This document shows positions 54,686 to 64,000 of a stretch of 64,000 bases of DNA, one piece after another (the first letter of the stretch is position 1; every line of letters begins with the position of its first letter). The notes beneath the pieces were generated by a model. It ran no database searches. It was not told where the DNA came from and worked only from the letters and a program-made list of their open reading frames with translations. The translations under genes were made by a program, and so were the position numbers. The stretch is from assembly GCA_963931865.1 (NCBI GenBank), contig OZ007515.1:6322493-6386492 (forward strand), given 5' to 3'. This DNA is from Axinella damicornis. Its lineage: Eukaryota; Porifera; Demospongiae; Axinellida; Axinellidae.

Positions 54686-55924
54686 TATATATATGCCTCC
54701 CGCGGGGAGCGATAGGCGCGTGTGAGCATATATATATGCCTCCCGCGCCCAGAGAGTTAAGAAACCAGTTATAAAAGATTTTGTTCAGAAACATTTCTAC
54801 GCAAAACTAGTTTTTGAACAAATATAGTCGTTTTCAATCACACTTTCTAGTTCGAGTGAAATACTACTGATATTTACCGCAAATTACTTGCTCCTGAGAT
54901 GATGCATTGAAAGTCCATGTAGGAGTGCTCTTAAAATAGCAAAACAGTGTAGTCACCGCTTTCGTATACTGTGTTAACAGCCCAAGGTCGATGTGCATCG
55001 TGGTCGTTACTACTTCCTGTAATGCTAAGCACAAAGACCTATTTACCATAACTGAGTCACGTTTCAATGCTGAATATTCGAATTAAACACGTGAATGTCA
55101 CATATGCTTATTACCCATCATATCGTTCTAAAGCTGCACCAGTTCTCTTATGCAGCATATTCCATATGTATAACCTTTTTTGCTATTTTACGAACACACT
55201 TTTTTGGACCATGAATGCATCCTCTCAGGAGAGTGTTTGAGGTAAATATCAGCAGCATTTCACCCGAATTGAAATTGTTTGTGAACAAAACGGGCTCTGC
55301 CCATGAACTAGATCGTTGTGATTTACCAATTACGTTCTGCAGAACGTATTTTAGAATTTTTCTTAATTTTGAAAATCAGATTCAGAAGCGAAGATTAGCT
55401 AGATTAAATTAGCTTGCAAAAATCTTCCTGGAAAAGGATTTAGTTGTGAGCAGTCGATTCACTGAAAATTAGCCGACTATAGGCGATACACGCGTTTACA
55501 CATTTCGTATGCGCAATACTTGAACCACGGTCAATACGCGCCTGAATGCCTTCTACCTTTGCAAAGCCAATGGCCAAACAGTCACAGCTTTTTTATCCAA
55601 TGTGGTTACGTTGGTGCATCCTTACTAGTTTTGTCCAGATGCTATCAAAAGGACGGAGAGTGATGGTTGTCCATCGCCTCGATTGTAAAACAACTTTTTG
55701 ATTACCTTTTCACATGAACGAAGAAGTGATACAACACAAACTATGGAGGTTCCGCGGACCTTTGGCTTCATAAATATCCATGCCCTTCTAGTCTTGCACC
55801 TTGCTGTCCGAGAAAGTAAAAAAAAACCAAGGTATTATCAAAAAACGACTGTTTTTAGGTATCATCTCGGTAAATATTAACATTATTTCAACCAAACTCG
55901 AAAGAAAATAATCTGAACTAAACA

Positions 55925-56010
55925 CTCCACAGCCTTGGCGACGACCCCACGGTTATTGCCTCGCCCAAACTCTCCAACATCTTTGGTCTAGCACCTAACC
56001 CTAACCCTAA
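55925..56010 (+). repeat. seed copy: minisatellite units next to telomeric repeat
   Basis: About three degenerate 20-bp units (CACAGCCTTGGCGACGACCC and following) lead directly to CCTAACCCTAACCCTAACCG. The same combination occurs at 58018-58098 and, inverted, at 51975-52045. Confidence 0.75.
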
Positions 56011-56093
56011 CCGTTAGGGAATTCTATCTTTAGTGGTCCACTGGGCTTTTTGTTCAGTCAATGACCGTTACCTGAGGTAAGTTCAAGGGTTAG

Positions 56094-56121
56094 AGTTAGG
56101 GTTAGGGTTAGGGTTAGGTTT
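56094..56121 (+). repeat. interstitial telomeric tract
   Basis: About four TTAGGG units, opposite in strand to the CCCTAA tract at 55984-56007 less than 100 bp away; the two face each other around a short AT-rich spacer. Confidence 0.85.
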
Positions 56122-57045
56122 ACCCCCGATAGCGCCCGTATGCGCCCAATAATTAAGCGTCCATTAAAGCTGAGAGCGCCCGTATGCGCCCGAAACTGGA
56201 TTCCGGTTATTTATTGCCATAGCTACGCGATCGGACTTTGGATAAGTGATTTACGTGTCACAAGAAGTCGAGTGAAGCATAATTAGCTGTGGCGTTCATA
56301 GGGACTTTCCCCGCAAATCGCGTTAGAAGTTTACTTTCCTAGGACTCACTGTCTAGTTGCCGGACTACAGGAACGGTTTGTTTTCAAGGCAAATAAGTAT
56401 AACTATCAATACCTGAACTCAGCTATTTTACAAGATACAATGCCAATGAATCGATACAACATACAAATCGCCTTTTTTCATTAGCTTTTGTGTAACCACG
56501 CAATTAGTTTTTACGCATGCGCTTCGGGGGTATATGGTTAAAGTTCATTATAACTTTATTTAGAGGCTTTGAGGGAATATAAGTACAGTTTTGCAACCAT
56601 GTGGGAACATAAGTACAGAAACTGGGCAAAAATTAAGATAAAGAAAAGCAGAAAGAGCCGCAATCTTCGAACCGTATCTTGGCACGAATGTTCAACTCAC
56701 TAAGGCGTTGTAGCGAAATTTTTCAGTATAAATGTCAAACTCCGCTTTCAAATTTTGAGTTTTCAATTCTACCTTGCAAGTTTGGATTTCCAATTCGACA
56801 ATACAACTTTGACTTGAAGTTTGAGGTTAAAGGTCAAAGTCCAGAGGTTAATAGTCAAAGGTCAAAGGTCAGTGGTACAACACTAACTACCGCGGTGCGG
56901 CAGAATTTAGGGTTCATAAATATCGATGCACTTCTAGACTTGACCCTCTGAAAATCAACCACGGTACTTTTCATTAAAAGTGAGATTATTACACCACTAG
57001 AGAAACAATCCATTACTGATCACAGTGGTACCCTTATCTTTTTAA

Positions 57046-57646
57046 CCCTTTAACCACCGAATTCTTCCCACCAAGACAACACATTTTCATGCATTCAGCG
57101 CACACAGCTTTCGTAGGTACTCCTCTCCCAGACAATTCGCTCCTCAGAGGCCAAACTTGGTGGGGCCCGCACACATGGAGAGACGCCTCTGGCAATACCG
57201 TTAATGATATTCATGACCCCCACAAGGCCAGCAATCGGAGGTCAAAGGTGGATGTCAGCCGGATTTTCTCCCAGCATTTCCCTAAACTAGGGCCTGATCT
57301 GACTGATGCCACACCTTACACCACCAATTTGCAGGTTTTCTTGAGGCCCTGGGTGGGGTCTATGAATATCATTAGAATCAAAAATTCTCGGGTCAATGTA
57401 TCTCATTAAAATCAAAAAACGCCCACGACAGGCCGAAAGGGGGGCTGCCGCCCCCCTTTCGAAACCCCCCCGCGTGTACGTTTAGTGGGGAAGGCGCGCC
57501 GAAATCTGACCAAATTTTTGAGTTCGTGCCTTAAAGTCGTCCCTAGGCCCTCTGAAGACTTTTTGGTCTCTTTTTGGACTGGCGAGAAGCCCTACAAGTG
57601 CATAGGGTCTAAATGACGCCTATAGACGTCAATGGGGCTTAAAGGG
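57046..57646. mobile_element. piggyBac-type MITE, 601 bp
   Basis: Begins CCCTTTAACCACC and ends GGGGCTTAAAGGG, flanked on both sides by TTAA (57042-57045 and 57647-57650), the invariable piggyBac target. It interrupts a stretch that is continuous in the left arm of the foldback. A 106-codon ORF inside (57089-57409) has no transposase motif; I do not call it a gene. Confidence 0.8.
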
Positions 57647-58017
57647 TTAATGGGACTTACCCTTCGAGAGTTATGGGCTTTTGAATGTGGACTAATAGGC
57701 AGGTATATTTTGCTTGCACGAGCAATTTAAAACGCAAGTAATTTCAGAGCCCGTAGGTATTCCGATGTGCTACGTGAAATCGTGATAGCACGCGTTTGAT
57801 AACTATATAATCTCAAGTTACAGAGCGAAAGTCCTACGCCTTCGTTCGTTACGAGCCTTTGAAGTAGCGTAACGTAAATTAAAGGTTTACCCCAAGTGGA
57901 CAATTTTCGCAGTCAAAAAAAACACACAAAAAAGCTATGTTATTTTCGTAAAATACGATATTTAAGTCTCATCTCTATAAATATTAACTGCATTTCACCA
58001 GAACTCGAAAGAAAATA

Positions 58018-58098
58018 TTCTTGCCAAGACCGCACGGTTTTTGCCACGCCCCAACAATCCAACGGCCATGGCCAAACACCTAACCGTAACCCTAACGT
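58018..58098 (+). repeat. seed copy: minisatellite units next to telomeric variant
   Basis: Reads CGCACGGTTTTTGCCACGCC, two further degenerate units, then CCTAACCGTAACCCTAACG. It is a diverged version of 55925-56010. Confidence 0.75.
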
Positions 58099-58473
58099 TT
58101 TGCGAAACCCATCTTTAATGGACCACAGGGTTTTTTGTTGAGTGAATGTCATTACATGAGCACGTTCGAGTAGGCATCCAAGCTCACAACTTTATTTAGA
58201 GGCCTTTTTAATTTATCCATGGCTTTCAATACAAATAGTTTTGAAACCATGTGGGAATACAAGTACAGAAACTGGCAAACATTAAGCCAATTAGTTCCTG
58301 AAAGAGTCCTCAATCTTTAAACCATTGATCTATGCACCAATGTTTTCTTTACAAATGCGCTCTTGAAAAATTTCACAGTATAATGGTCAAACTTCGCATT
58401 CAACGTTTGAATTTTCCATCGTGCTCTGCAAAAGATTGGATTTCAAATTTGAAAATTCAACTTTGGACTTTTT

Positions 58474-58620
58474 TGTGAAAGTTCAAAGGTCAAAGTTCGA
58501 GGTTAAAGGTCAAAGGTCAGAGGTCAGAGGTCAGAGGTCAAAGGTCAAAGGTCAAATGTCAAATTTCAAACGTCAAATTTGTAAGTCAAAGCGTCAAACT
58601 TCAGAGGTTAAAGTTCAAAG
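58474..58620 (+). promoter_or_regulatory. AGGTCA heptamer array (DR1-like)
   Basis: Seven perfect AGGTCA half-sites start at 58507 and every 7 bases to 58549 (one spacer base, A or G), with several near-matches on both sides. AGGTCA direct repeats with one-base spacing are the classic binding site of RXR/HNF4/COUP-type nuclear receptors. Related shorter tracts lie at 56822-56876 and, inverted, at 51470-51590. Whether this is a regulatory site or merely a simple repeat cannot be told from sequence. Confidence 0.55.
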
Positions 58621-58631
58621 ATTAAAGGTGA

Positions 58632-61600
58632 ATGCCGTGGGGGCGTGGCCAAGACATTGTGGGCGTAGCCAAGGCCTTGGGGGAGTTACCAAAGTCTTGG
58701 GGGCGTGGCCAATTCCGAGGGGGCGTGGCCACGGCCGTGTGGGCGTTGCCAAGGCCTTGGGGGCGTGGCCAAGGCTGTGGGGTCGTTGCTACGGCATTGG
58801 GGGCGTGGCCAAGGCATTGTGGGCGTAGCCAAGGCCTTGGGGGCGTTACCAAGATCTTGGGGGCGTGGCCAATTCCGTGGGGGGGTGGCCACGGCCGTGG
58901 GGGCGTTGCCAAAGCCTTGGGGGCGTAGCCAAGGCTGTGGGGTCGTTGCTACGGCCTTAGGGGCGTGGCCAAGGCCGTGGGGCGTGGTCAAGGCCGTGGG
59001 GGGGTGGCCAAGGCCGTGGGGGCGTAGCCAAAACCGTGGGGGCGTAGTCAAGGCCGTGGAGCCGTTTCCAAGGCCGTGGGGGCGTAGCCAAGGCCGTGGG
59101 GGCGTGGCCAAGGCCTTGGGGGCGTGGCCAAAGCCGTTTGGGCGTGGTCAAGGCAGTGGGGCCGTTTCCAAGGCCTTGGGGGCGTAACCAAAGTTTTCGG
59201 GGCGTGGCCAAGGCCTTTGGGGGCGTAGCCAAAGCCTTGGGGGCGTGGCCAAAGCCGTGGGGGCGTGGCCAAGGCCTTGGTGGCGTGGCCAACACCAAGG
59301 GTTCGTGGCCAAAGCCGTGGGGGCGGTGCCAGGCCGTGAGGGCTAACCCTAACCCTAACCCTAACCCTAATGTCGTAGGGGCGTAACCAAGGCCGTGGGG
59401 CATGGCCTAAACCGTGGGGGCGTGGTCAAGGTGTTGAGGGCGTGGCCAAGCACGTGAGGGCCTGGCAAAGGCCGTGGGGAAGCCGTGGGGGCGTGGCCAA
59501 GGCCAAAGGGGCCGTAGGGGCTTGGCCAAAGCCGTAGAAGTGTGGTAAATACCGTGGGGCCGTTTCCAAGGCCGTGGGGGCGTGGCCAAGACCGTGGGGG
59601 CGTGGGCAAGCCCGTGTGCGCGTGGCCAAGCCCGTAGGGGCGTGGCCTAGGCCGTGGGGGCGTGGCCAAGGTCTTGGGGGCGTGACAAAACCTTGGAAGC
59701 GTGGCCAAGTCCGTGGGGGCGTGGCCAAGGCCTTGGGGGAGTGCCAAGGATGTAATGTCGTGGCCAAGGCCGTGTGGTCGTTGCCAAGGCCTTAGAAGCG
59801 TGGCCAAGTTCTTGAGGGCGTGGCCATGGTCTTGGGGGCATGGCCAAGGTCATGGGGGCTAGGCCAAGGCCGTGGGGGCGTGGCCAAGGCCGTGGGGGCG
59901 TAGACAACGCCTTGGTGACGTTTCCAAGGCCGTGGTTGCGTGGCCAAGGCCGTGATGGCGTGTCCAAGGCCGTGGGGGCGTGATCAAGGCCGTGAGGCCG
60001 TTTCCAAAGCCGTGGTGCGTGACCAAGGCCGTGGGGGCGTGGCCAAGGCTTTGGGGGCGTGGCCAAGGTCGTGGTGGCGAGGTGGCCAAGGCCGTAGGGG
60101 CGTGGCCAAGGCCGTGGAAGCATGGTCAAGACCGTAGGGCCGTTTCAAAGGCCGTGGGGGCGTGGCCAAAGCCTTGGGGGCGTGGCCAAGTCGTTGGGGG
60201 CGTGGCCAAGGCTTTGGGGGCGTGGCCAAGGCCGTAGGGGCTTGGCCAAGGCCGTGGGGGCGTGGCCAAGACCTTGGGAGCGTGGCCAAATTCTTGGGGG
60301 CGTGGCCAAGGTCCTTGGGTCATGGACAAGGTCATGGAGGCTAGGCCAAGGACGTGGGGGCGTGGACAAGGCCTTGGTGATGTTGCCAAGGCCGAGGTGG
60401 TGTGGCCAAGGCAGTGATGGAGGGGCCAAGGCCGTGGGGGCGTGATCAAGGCCTTGAGGCCGTTTCCAAGGCCGTGGGGGCGTAGCCAAGTCCGTGGAGG
60501 CGTGGCCAAGACTTTGGGGTGGTGGCCAAGACCGTAGGGGCGCTGCCAAGGCCGTGGGGGCAAGGGGCCGTTTCCATGGCCGAGGGGGCAAGGCCAAGGC
60601 TTTGGGGGCGTGGCCAAAGCTGTGGGGGCGTGGCCAAGGCCGTGGGGGCATGACCAAGGTGTTGGGGACGTGACCAAGGTCGTTGGGGCAAGGCCTAGGC
60701 CGTGGGGCATTGCCAAGGCCTTGGGGTGTAGCCAAGGCAGTGAGAGCTAACACTAACCCTAACCCTAACTCAAACCCTAAATCCGTGGGGGCGTAGCCAA
60801 GGTCGTGGGGGCATGGCCAAGGCCGTGGGGGCGTGGCCAAGGCCTTGGGGCGTGGCAAAGGCCTTAAGGGCGTGGCCAGGGCCGTGGATGCATGGTACAG
60901 GTCTTGGTGCCGTTTCCAAGGACGTGGGGGCGTGGCCAAGCCCGTGGGGCTTGGACAAGGCCTTGGGGGCGTAGCCAAGGCCGTGTGGGCGTGGCCAAGG
61001 CCGTATGGGGCGTAGTCAAGGCCGTGGGGGGTGGCCAAGTTCTTTGGGGGCGCGGCCAAGCCCGTGGGGGCTAGGCCAAGGCCGTGGGAGTGTGGCCAAT
61101 GCCGTGGGTGCGTTGCCTGGGAGCATGGACAAGGCCGTGGGTGCGTGGCCAAGGCCGTGGAGGGGTTGCCAAGGTTGTGGGGGCGTGGCCAAGGTCGTTG
61201 GTACGAGGCCAAGGACTTGGGGGCGTGTCCAAGGCTGTGAGTGAGTGGCCATAGGACGTGGAAAAGCCGTAGGGGCGTGGTCAAGGCTTTGGGGGCGTGG
61301 CCAAGGCCGTGGGGGCGTGGCCAAGGTCTTGGGGTCATTCCCAAGGCCGTGGGGGCTAGGTCAAGGCCGTGGGGTGTGGCCAAGGCGTGGGGGCGTGGCC
61401 AAAAACTTGGGGACGTGGCCAAAACCTTGCCAAGGATTTGGGGGCGTGGCCAAGGCCGTGGTGGCATTGCCAAGGTTTTGGGGGCGTAACCATGGTCGTG
61501 GGGGCTAGGCCAAGGCCGTGGGGGCGTGACCAAGGCATTGTGGGAGTAGCCAAGGCAGTGAGAGCTGACACTAACCCTAACTCTAAACCTAAGGCCGTGG

Positions 61601-64000
61601 GGGCGTAGCCAAGGCCAATGGGGCATGGCCAAGGCCGTAGGGGCGTAGCAAAGGCCTTGGGGGCGTGGCCAAGGCCTTGGGGGCGTGTCCAAGGCCATGG
61701 GGGCATGTTCAAGGCCTTGGGGGCGTAGCCAAGGCCGTGGGGGCGTGGCCAAAGCCTTAGGGCGTGGTCAAAACCGTGGGGGTGGCCAAGGTCTTGGGGG
61801 GCGTGGCCTAGCTTGTGGGGGCAAGGTTAAGGCCGTGGGGGCGTTGCCAAAGCCGTGTGGGCGTGGCCAAGGCGGTGGGAGCGTGGGCAAGGTCTTGGGG
61901 GCGTGGCCAAGGCCGTGAGGCAAACCCTAATGCTAATCCTAACCCTAAGGCCATGGGTCACAGCCATGGCCGAGAGGGCATGGCGAAGGCCGAGGGGGCG
62001 TGGCCAAGGCCGTGGGGACGTGATCAAGGCCTTAGGGGCATGGCCAAAACCTTGGGGGCCTGGCCAAGGTACTGGGGGTGTGGCCGAGCCCTTGGGGGCG
62101 TGGCCAAGGCCGTGGGGATGTGGCCAAGGCCTTGAGGCCGTGGCCCAGGCTTTAGGGGCGTGGCCAAGGCCTTGGGGGCGTGGCCAAAGCCGTGGGGGTT
62201 AGGCCAAGGCCTTGGGGGCGTGGCCAAGGCCGTTGGGGCGTAGGCAAGGTCATGGTCGCGGGGGCGTGGCCAAAGCCGTGGGGGTGTTGCCAAGGCCTTG
62301 GGGCGTGGCCAAGGCCTTTGGGGCGTGGCCAAGTTCTTGGGTTTGTGGCCAAGGTCATGGGGGCGTGGCCAAGGCCATGGGGGTTAGGCAAAGGCCGTGG
62401 GGGCGTGGCCAAGGCCGATGGGGCGTGGACAAGGCCTTGGTGACGTGGCCAGAGCCGTGGGTTCGTGACCAAGGCCGTGGGGACGCGATCAAGGACGTGA
62501 GGCCGATTACAAGGCCGTGGGGGCGTGGCCAAGTCCGTAAAGGCGTGGTCAAGGCTTTCGGGGCGTGGCCAAGGCCGTAGGGGCGCTGCCAAGGCCGTGG
62601 TGGCGTGGTCAAGGCCGTGGGGGCGTGGCCAAGGCTGTTAGGGCATGGCCAAAGTCTTGGGGGCGTTGCCAAGGTCGTGAGGGTTAGGACAAGGCCGTTG
62701 GGGCGTGGCCAAGGCCGTGGGGGCGTGGCAAAGGCCTTGGTGGCGTAGCCAAGGCCGTGAGAGCTAACACTAACCCTAACCCTAACCCTACGGCCGTGGG
62801 GGTGTAACCAAGGCCGTGGGGCATGGCCACGGACGTGGGGGCTTGGCCAAGGTCTTTGGGGCGTGGCCAAGCCCGTGAGGGCGTGGCCAAGGCCGTGGGG
62901 CAGCCGTTGGGGCGTGGCCAAGGCCTAGGGGGCTTGGCCAAGGCCGTAGGGGCGTGGCCAAGGCCGTGGAAGCGTGGTCAAGACCGTGGGGCCGTTTCCA
63001 AGGCCGTGGGGGCGTGGCCAAGTCCGTGGGGGAGTGGCCAAGGCCTTGGGGGCGTGGCCAAGGGCGTGGGGGCGTGGGCAAGGCCGTAGGGGTGTGGCCA
63101 AAGACGTGGTGGCGTAACCAAAGTCTTGGGGGCGTGGCAAAATCCTTGGGAGCGTGGCCAAGTCCGTGGGGGCGTGGCCAAGGCCTTGGGGGAATGGCCA
63201 AGGCCGCAATGGCGTTGCCAAGGCCGTGGGGGCGTGGCCAAGGCCTTGGGAGCGTGGCCAAGTTCTTAGGGGCGTAGCCAAGGTCTTGGGGGCATGGCCA
63301 AGGTGATGGTCGCTAGGCCAAGGCCGTGGGGGCGTGGCCAAAACCGTGGGGGCGTGGCCAAGGCCGTAGGGGCGTAAACAAGGCCCTGGTGACGTTGCCA
63401 AGGCCGTGGTTGCGTGGCCAAGGCCGTGATGGTGTGGCCAAGGCCGTGGGGGCGTGATCAAGGCCGTGAGGCCGTTTTCAAGGTTGTGGGGGCGTGGCCA
63501 AGGCCGTGGAGGCGTGGCCAAGACTTTGGGGGCGTGGCAAAAGTTGTAGGGGCGCTGCCAAGGCCGTGGTGGCGTGGTCAAAGCCGTGGGAACGTCTCCA
63601 AGGCCTTGGGGGCGTGGCCAAGGAAGTGGGGGCGTGGCCAAGACTTTGGGGGCGTGGCAAAAGTTGTAGGGGCGCTGCCAAGGCCGTGGTGGCGTGGTCA
63701 AAGCCGTGGGGCCGTCTCCAAGGCCTTTGGGGCGTGGCCAAGGACGTGGGGGCGTGGCCAAGGCTTTTGGAGAGTGGCAAGGCCGTGGGGGCGTGGCCAA
63801 GGCCTTGGGGGCATGGTCAAGGTGTTGAGGGCGTGACCAAGGTCGTGGGGGCTAGGCCAAGGCCGTGGTGGCGTGGCCAATGCCCTGTGGGAGTAGCAAG
63901 GCAGTGAGAGTTAACACTAACCCTAACTCTAAGGGCGTGGGGGCGTAGCTAAGGCCGTGGGGGTGTTGCATAGGCCGTGGAGGCGTTGCCAAGGGTGTGT
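58632..64000. repeat. 20-bp minisatellite, block 4, inverted
   Basis: The plus strand now reads GTGGGGGCGTGGCCAAGGCC, the reverse complement of blocks 1-3. Telomeric tracts are likewise reversed (CCCTAA) near 59340, 60752, 61569, 61922, 62768 and 63911. The first units after the foldback mirror the last units of block 3 (both contain the variants CAATGCC and ACAATG/CATTGT). Near 63.5-63.7 kb a segment of about 120 bp is tandemly duplicated. The block runs off the end of the window. Confidence 0.95.

Larger units (their letters stand above)
53111..54789. other. centre of the foldback; no gene, two mobile elements
   Basis: No supported coding sequence. Contains the second copy of the dispersed repeat (53446-53646), a mariner-type MITE (54036-54685) and, next to it, the short direct repeat ATATATATGCCTCCCGCG at 54689 and 54730. 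Confidence 0.5.
54790..58631 (-). repeat. right arm of the foldback, internally duplicated
   Basis: Carries the landmarks of the left arm in inverse order, plus extra copies. The block with ACTAGTTT and TTTCTAGTTCGAGTGAAAT (54805-54960) faces an inverted partial copy at 55150-55300. The telomere-plus-minisatellite segment occurs at 55925-56010 and again at 58018-58098. The GTGGGAACATAAGTACAGAA module occurs at 56600 and, as GTGGGAATACAAGTACAGAA, at 58251. A piggyBac-type MITE (57046-57646) separates two collinear parts. No supported gene. Confidence 0.8.

Noticed and set aside
57089..57409. 106-codon ORF between the foldback modules
   Set aside because: Lies within the piggyBac-type MITE and shows no transposase signature or homology that I recognise.

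Overview
This is eukaryotic, almost certainly animal, nuclear DNA. The evidence is phase-consistent introns, a split gene matching the C-terminus of RNA polymerase III subunit RPC4 (POLR3D), a PHD-finger gene, Ty3/gypsy, Ty1/copia, Penelope-like and LINE retroelements, several cut-and-paste MITE families, and interstitial TTAGGG repeats. TTAGGG argues against typical insects (TTAGG) and nematodes (TTAGGC). A marine invertebrate such as a sponge is my guess; the sequence alone does not prove it. Much of the window looks like subtelomeric or heterochromatic DNA.

Layout. From 1 to 17.2 kb lies 'ordinary' gene-bearing DNA peppered with mobile elements: the last exon of a plus-strand gene (1-87), a LINE tail, a tRNA-like SINE, short foldback MITEs sharing the end TAGCCTCGTTCCCAGGC with 9-bp target duplications, candidate minus-strand exons between 4.5 and 10 kb, the last two exons of POLR3D (10.27-11.41 kb, minus) with a 418-bp hAT-type MITE inside the coding sequence, a gypsy retrotransposon with identical 134-bp LTRs (11.68-16.12 kb), and three phase-matched exons of a PHD-finger gene (16.42-17.19 kb, plus).

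From 17.19 kb to the end, about 33 kb in four blocks is a degenerate 20-bp minisatellite, consensus GGCCTTGGCCACGCCCCCAC on the plus strand. The unit has no stop codon in any frame, which explains the hundreds of long Pro/Arg/His- or Gly/Trp/Arg-rich ORFs; I do not consider these genes. The array is interrupted by an intact copia element (25.05-29.44 kb) with a perfect GGACT target duplication, by a Penelope-like fragment with a hammerhead-like motif (40.2-41.9 kb), and by an AT-rich foldback region (51.46-58.63 kb). From 36.47 kb on, the array is punctuated by short telomeric tracts at a fixed phase of the unit. After the foldback region the array continues in inverted orientation (58.63-64 kb, with CCCTAA instead of TTAGGG), so the right half of the window is a large degenerate palindrome. 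Its inner arms carry short seed copies of the minisatellite next to telomeric repeats, and heptamer arrays of AGGTCA. A mariner-type MITE (650 bp, TA duplication) and a piggyBac-type MITE (601 bp, TTAA duplication) are inserted in it.

The host genes here are unrelated to one another. The story of the window is the interaction of retroelements, telomeric repeats and an expanding GC-rich minisatellite beside and possibly inside host genes.
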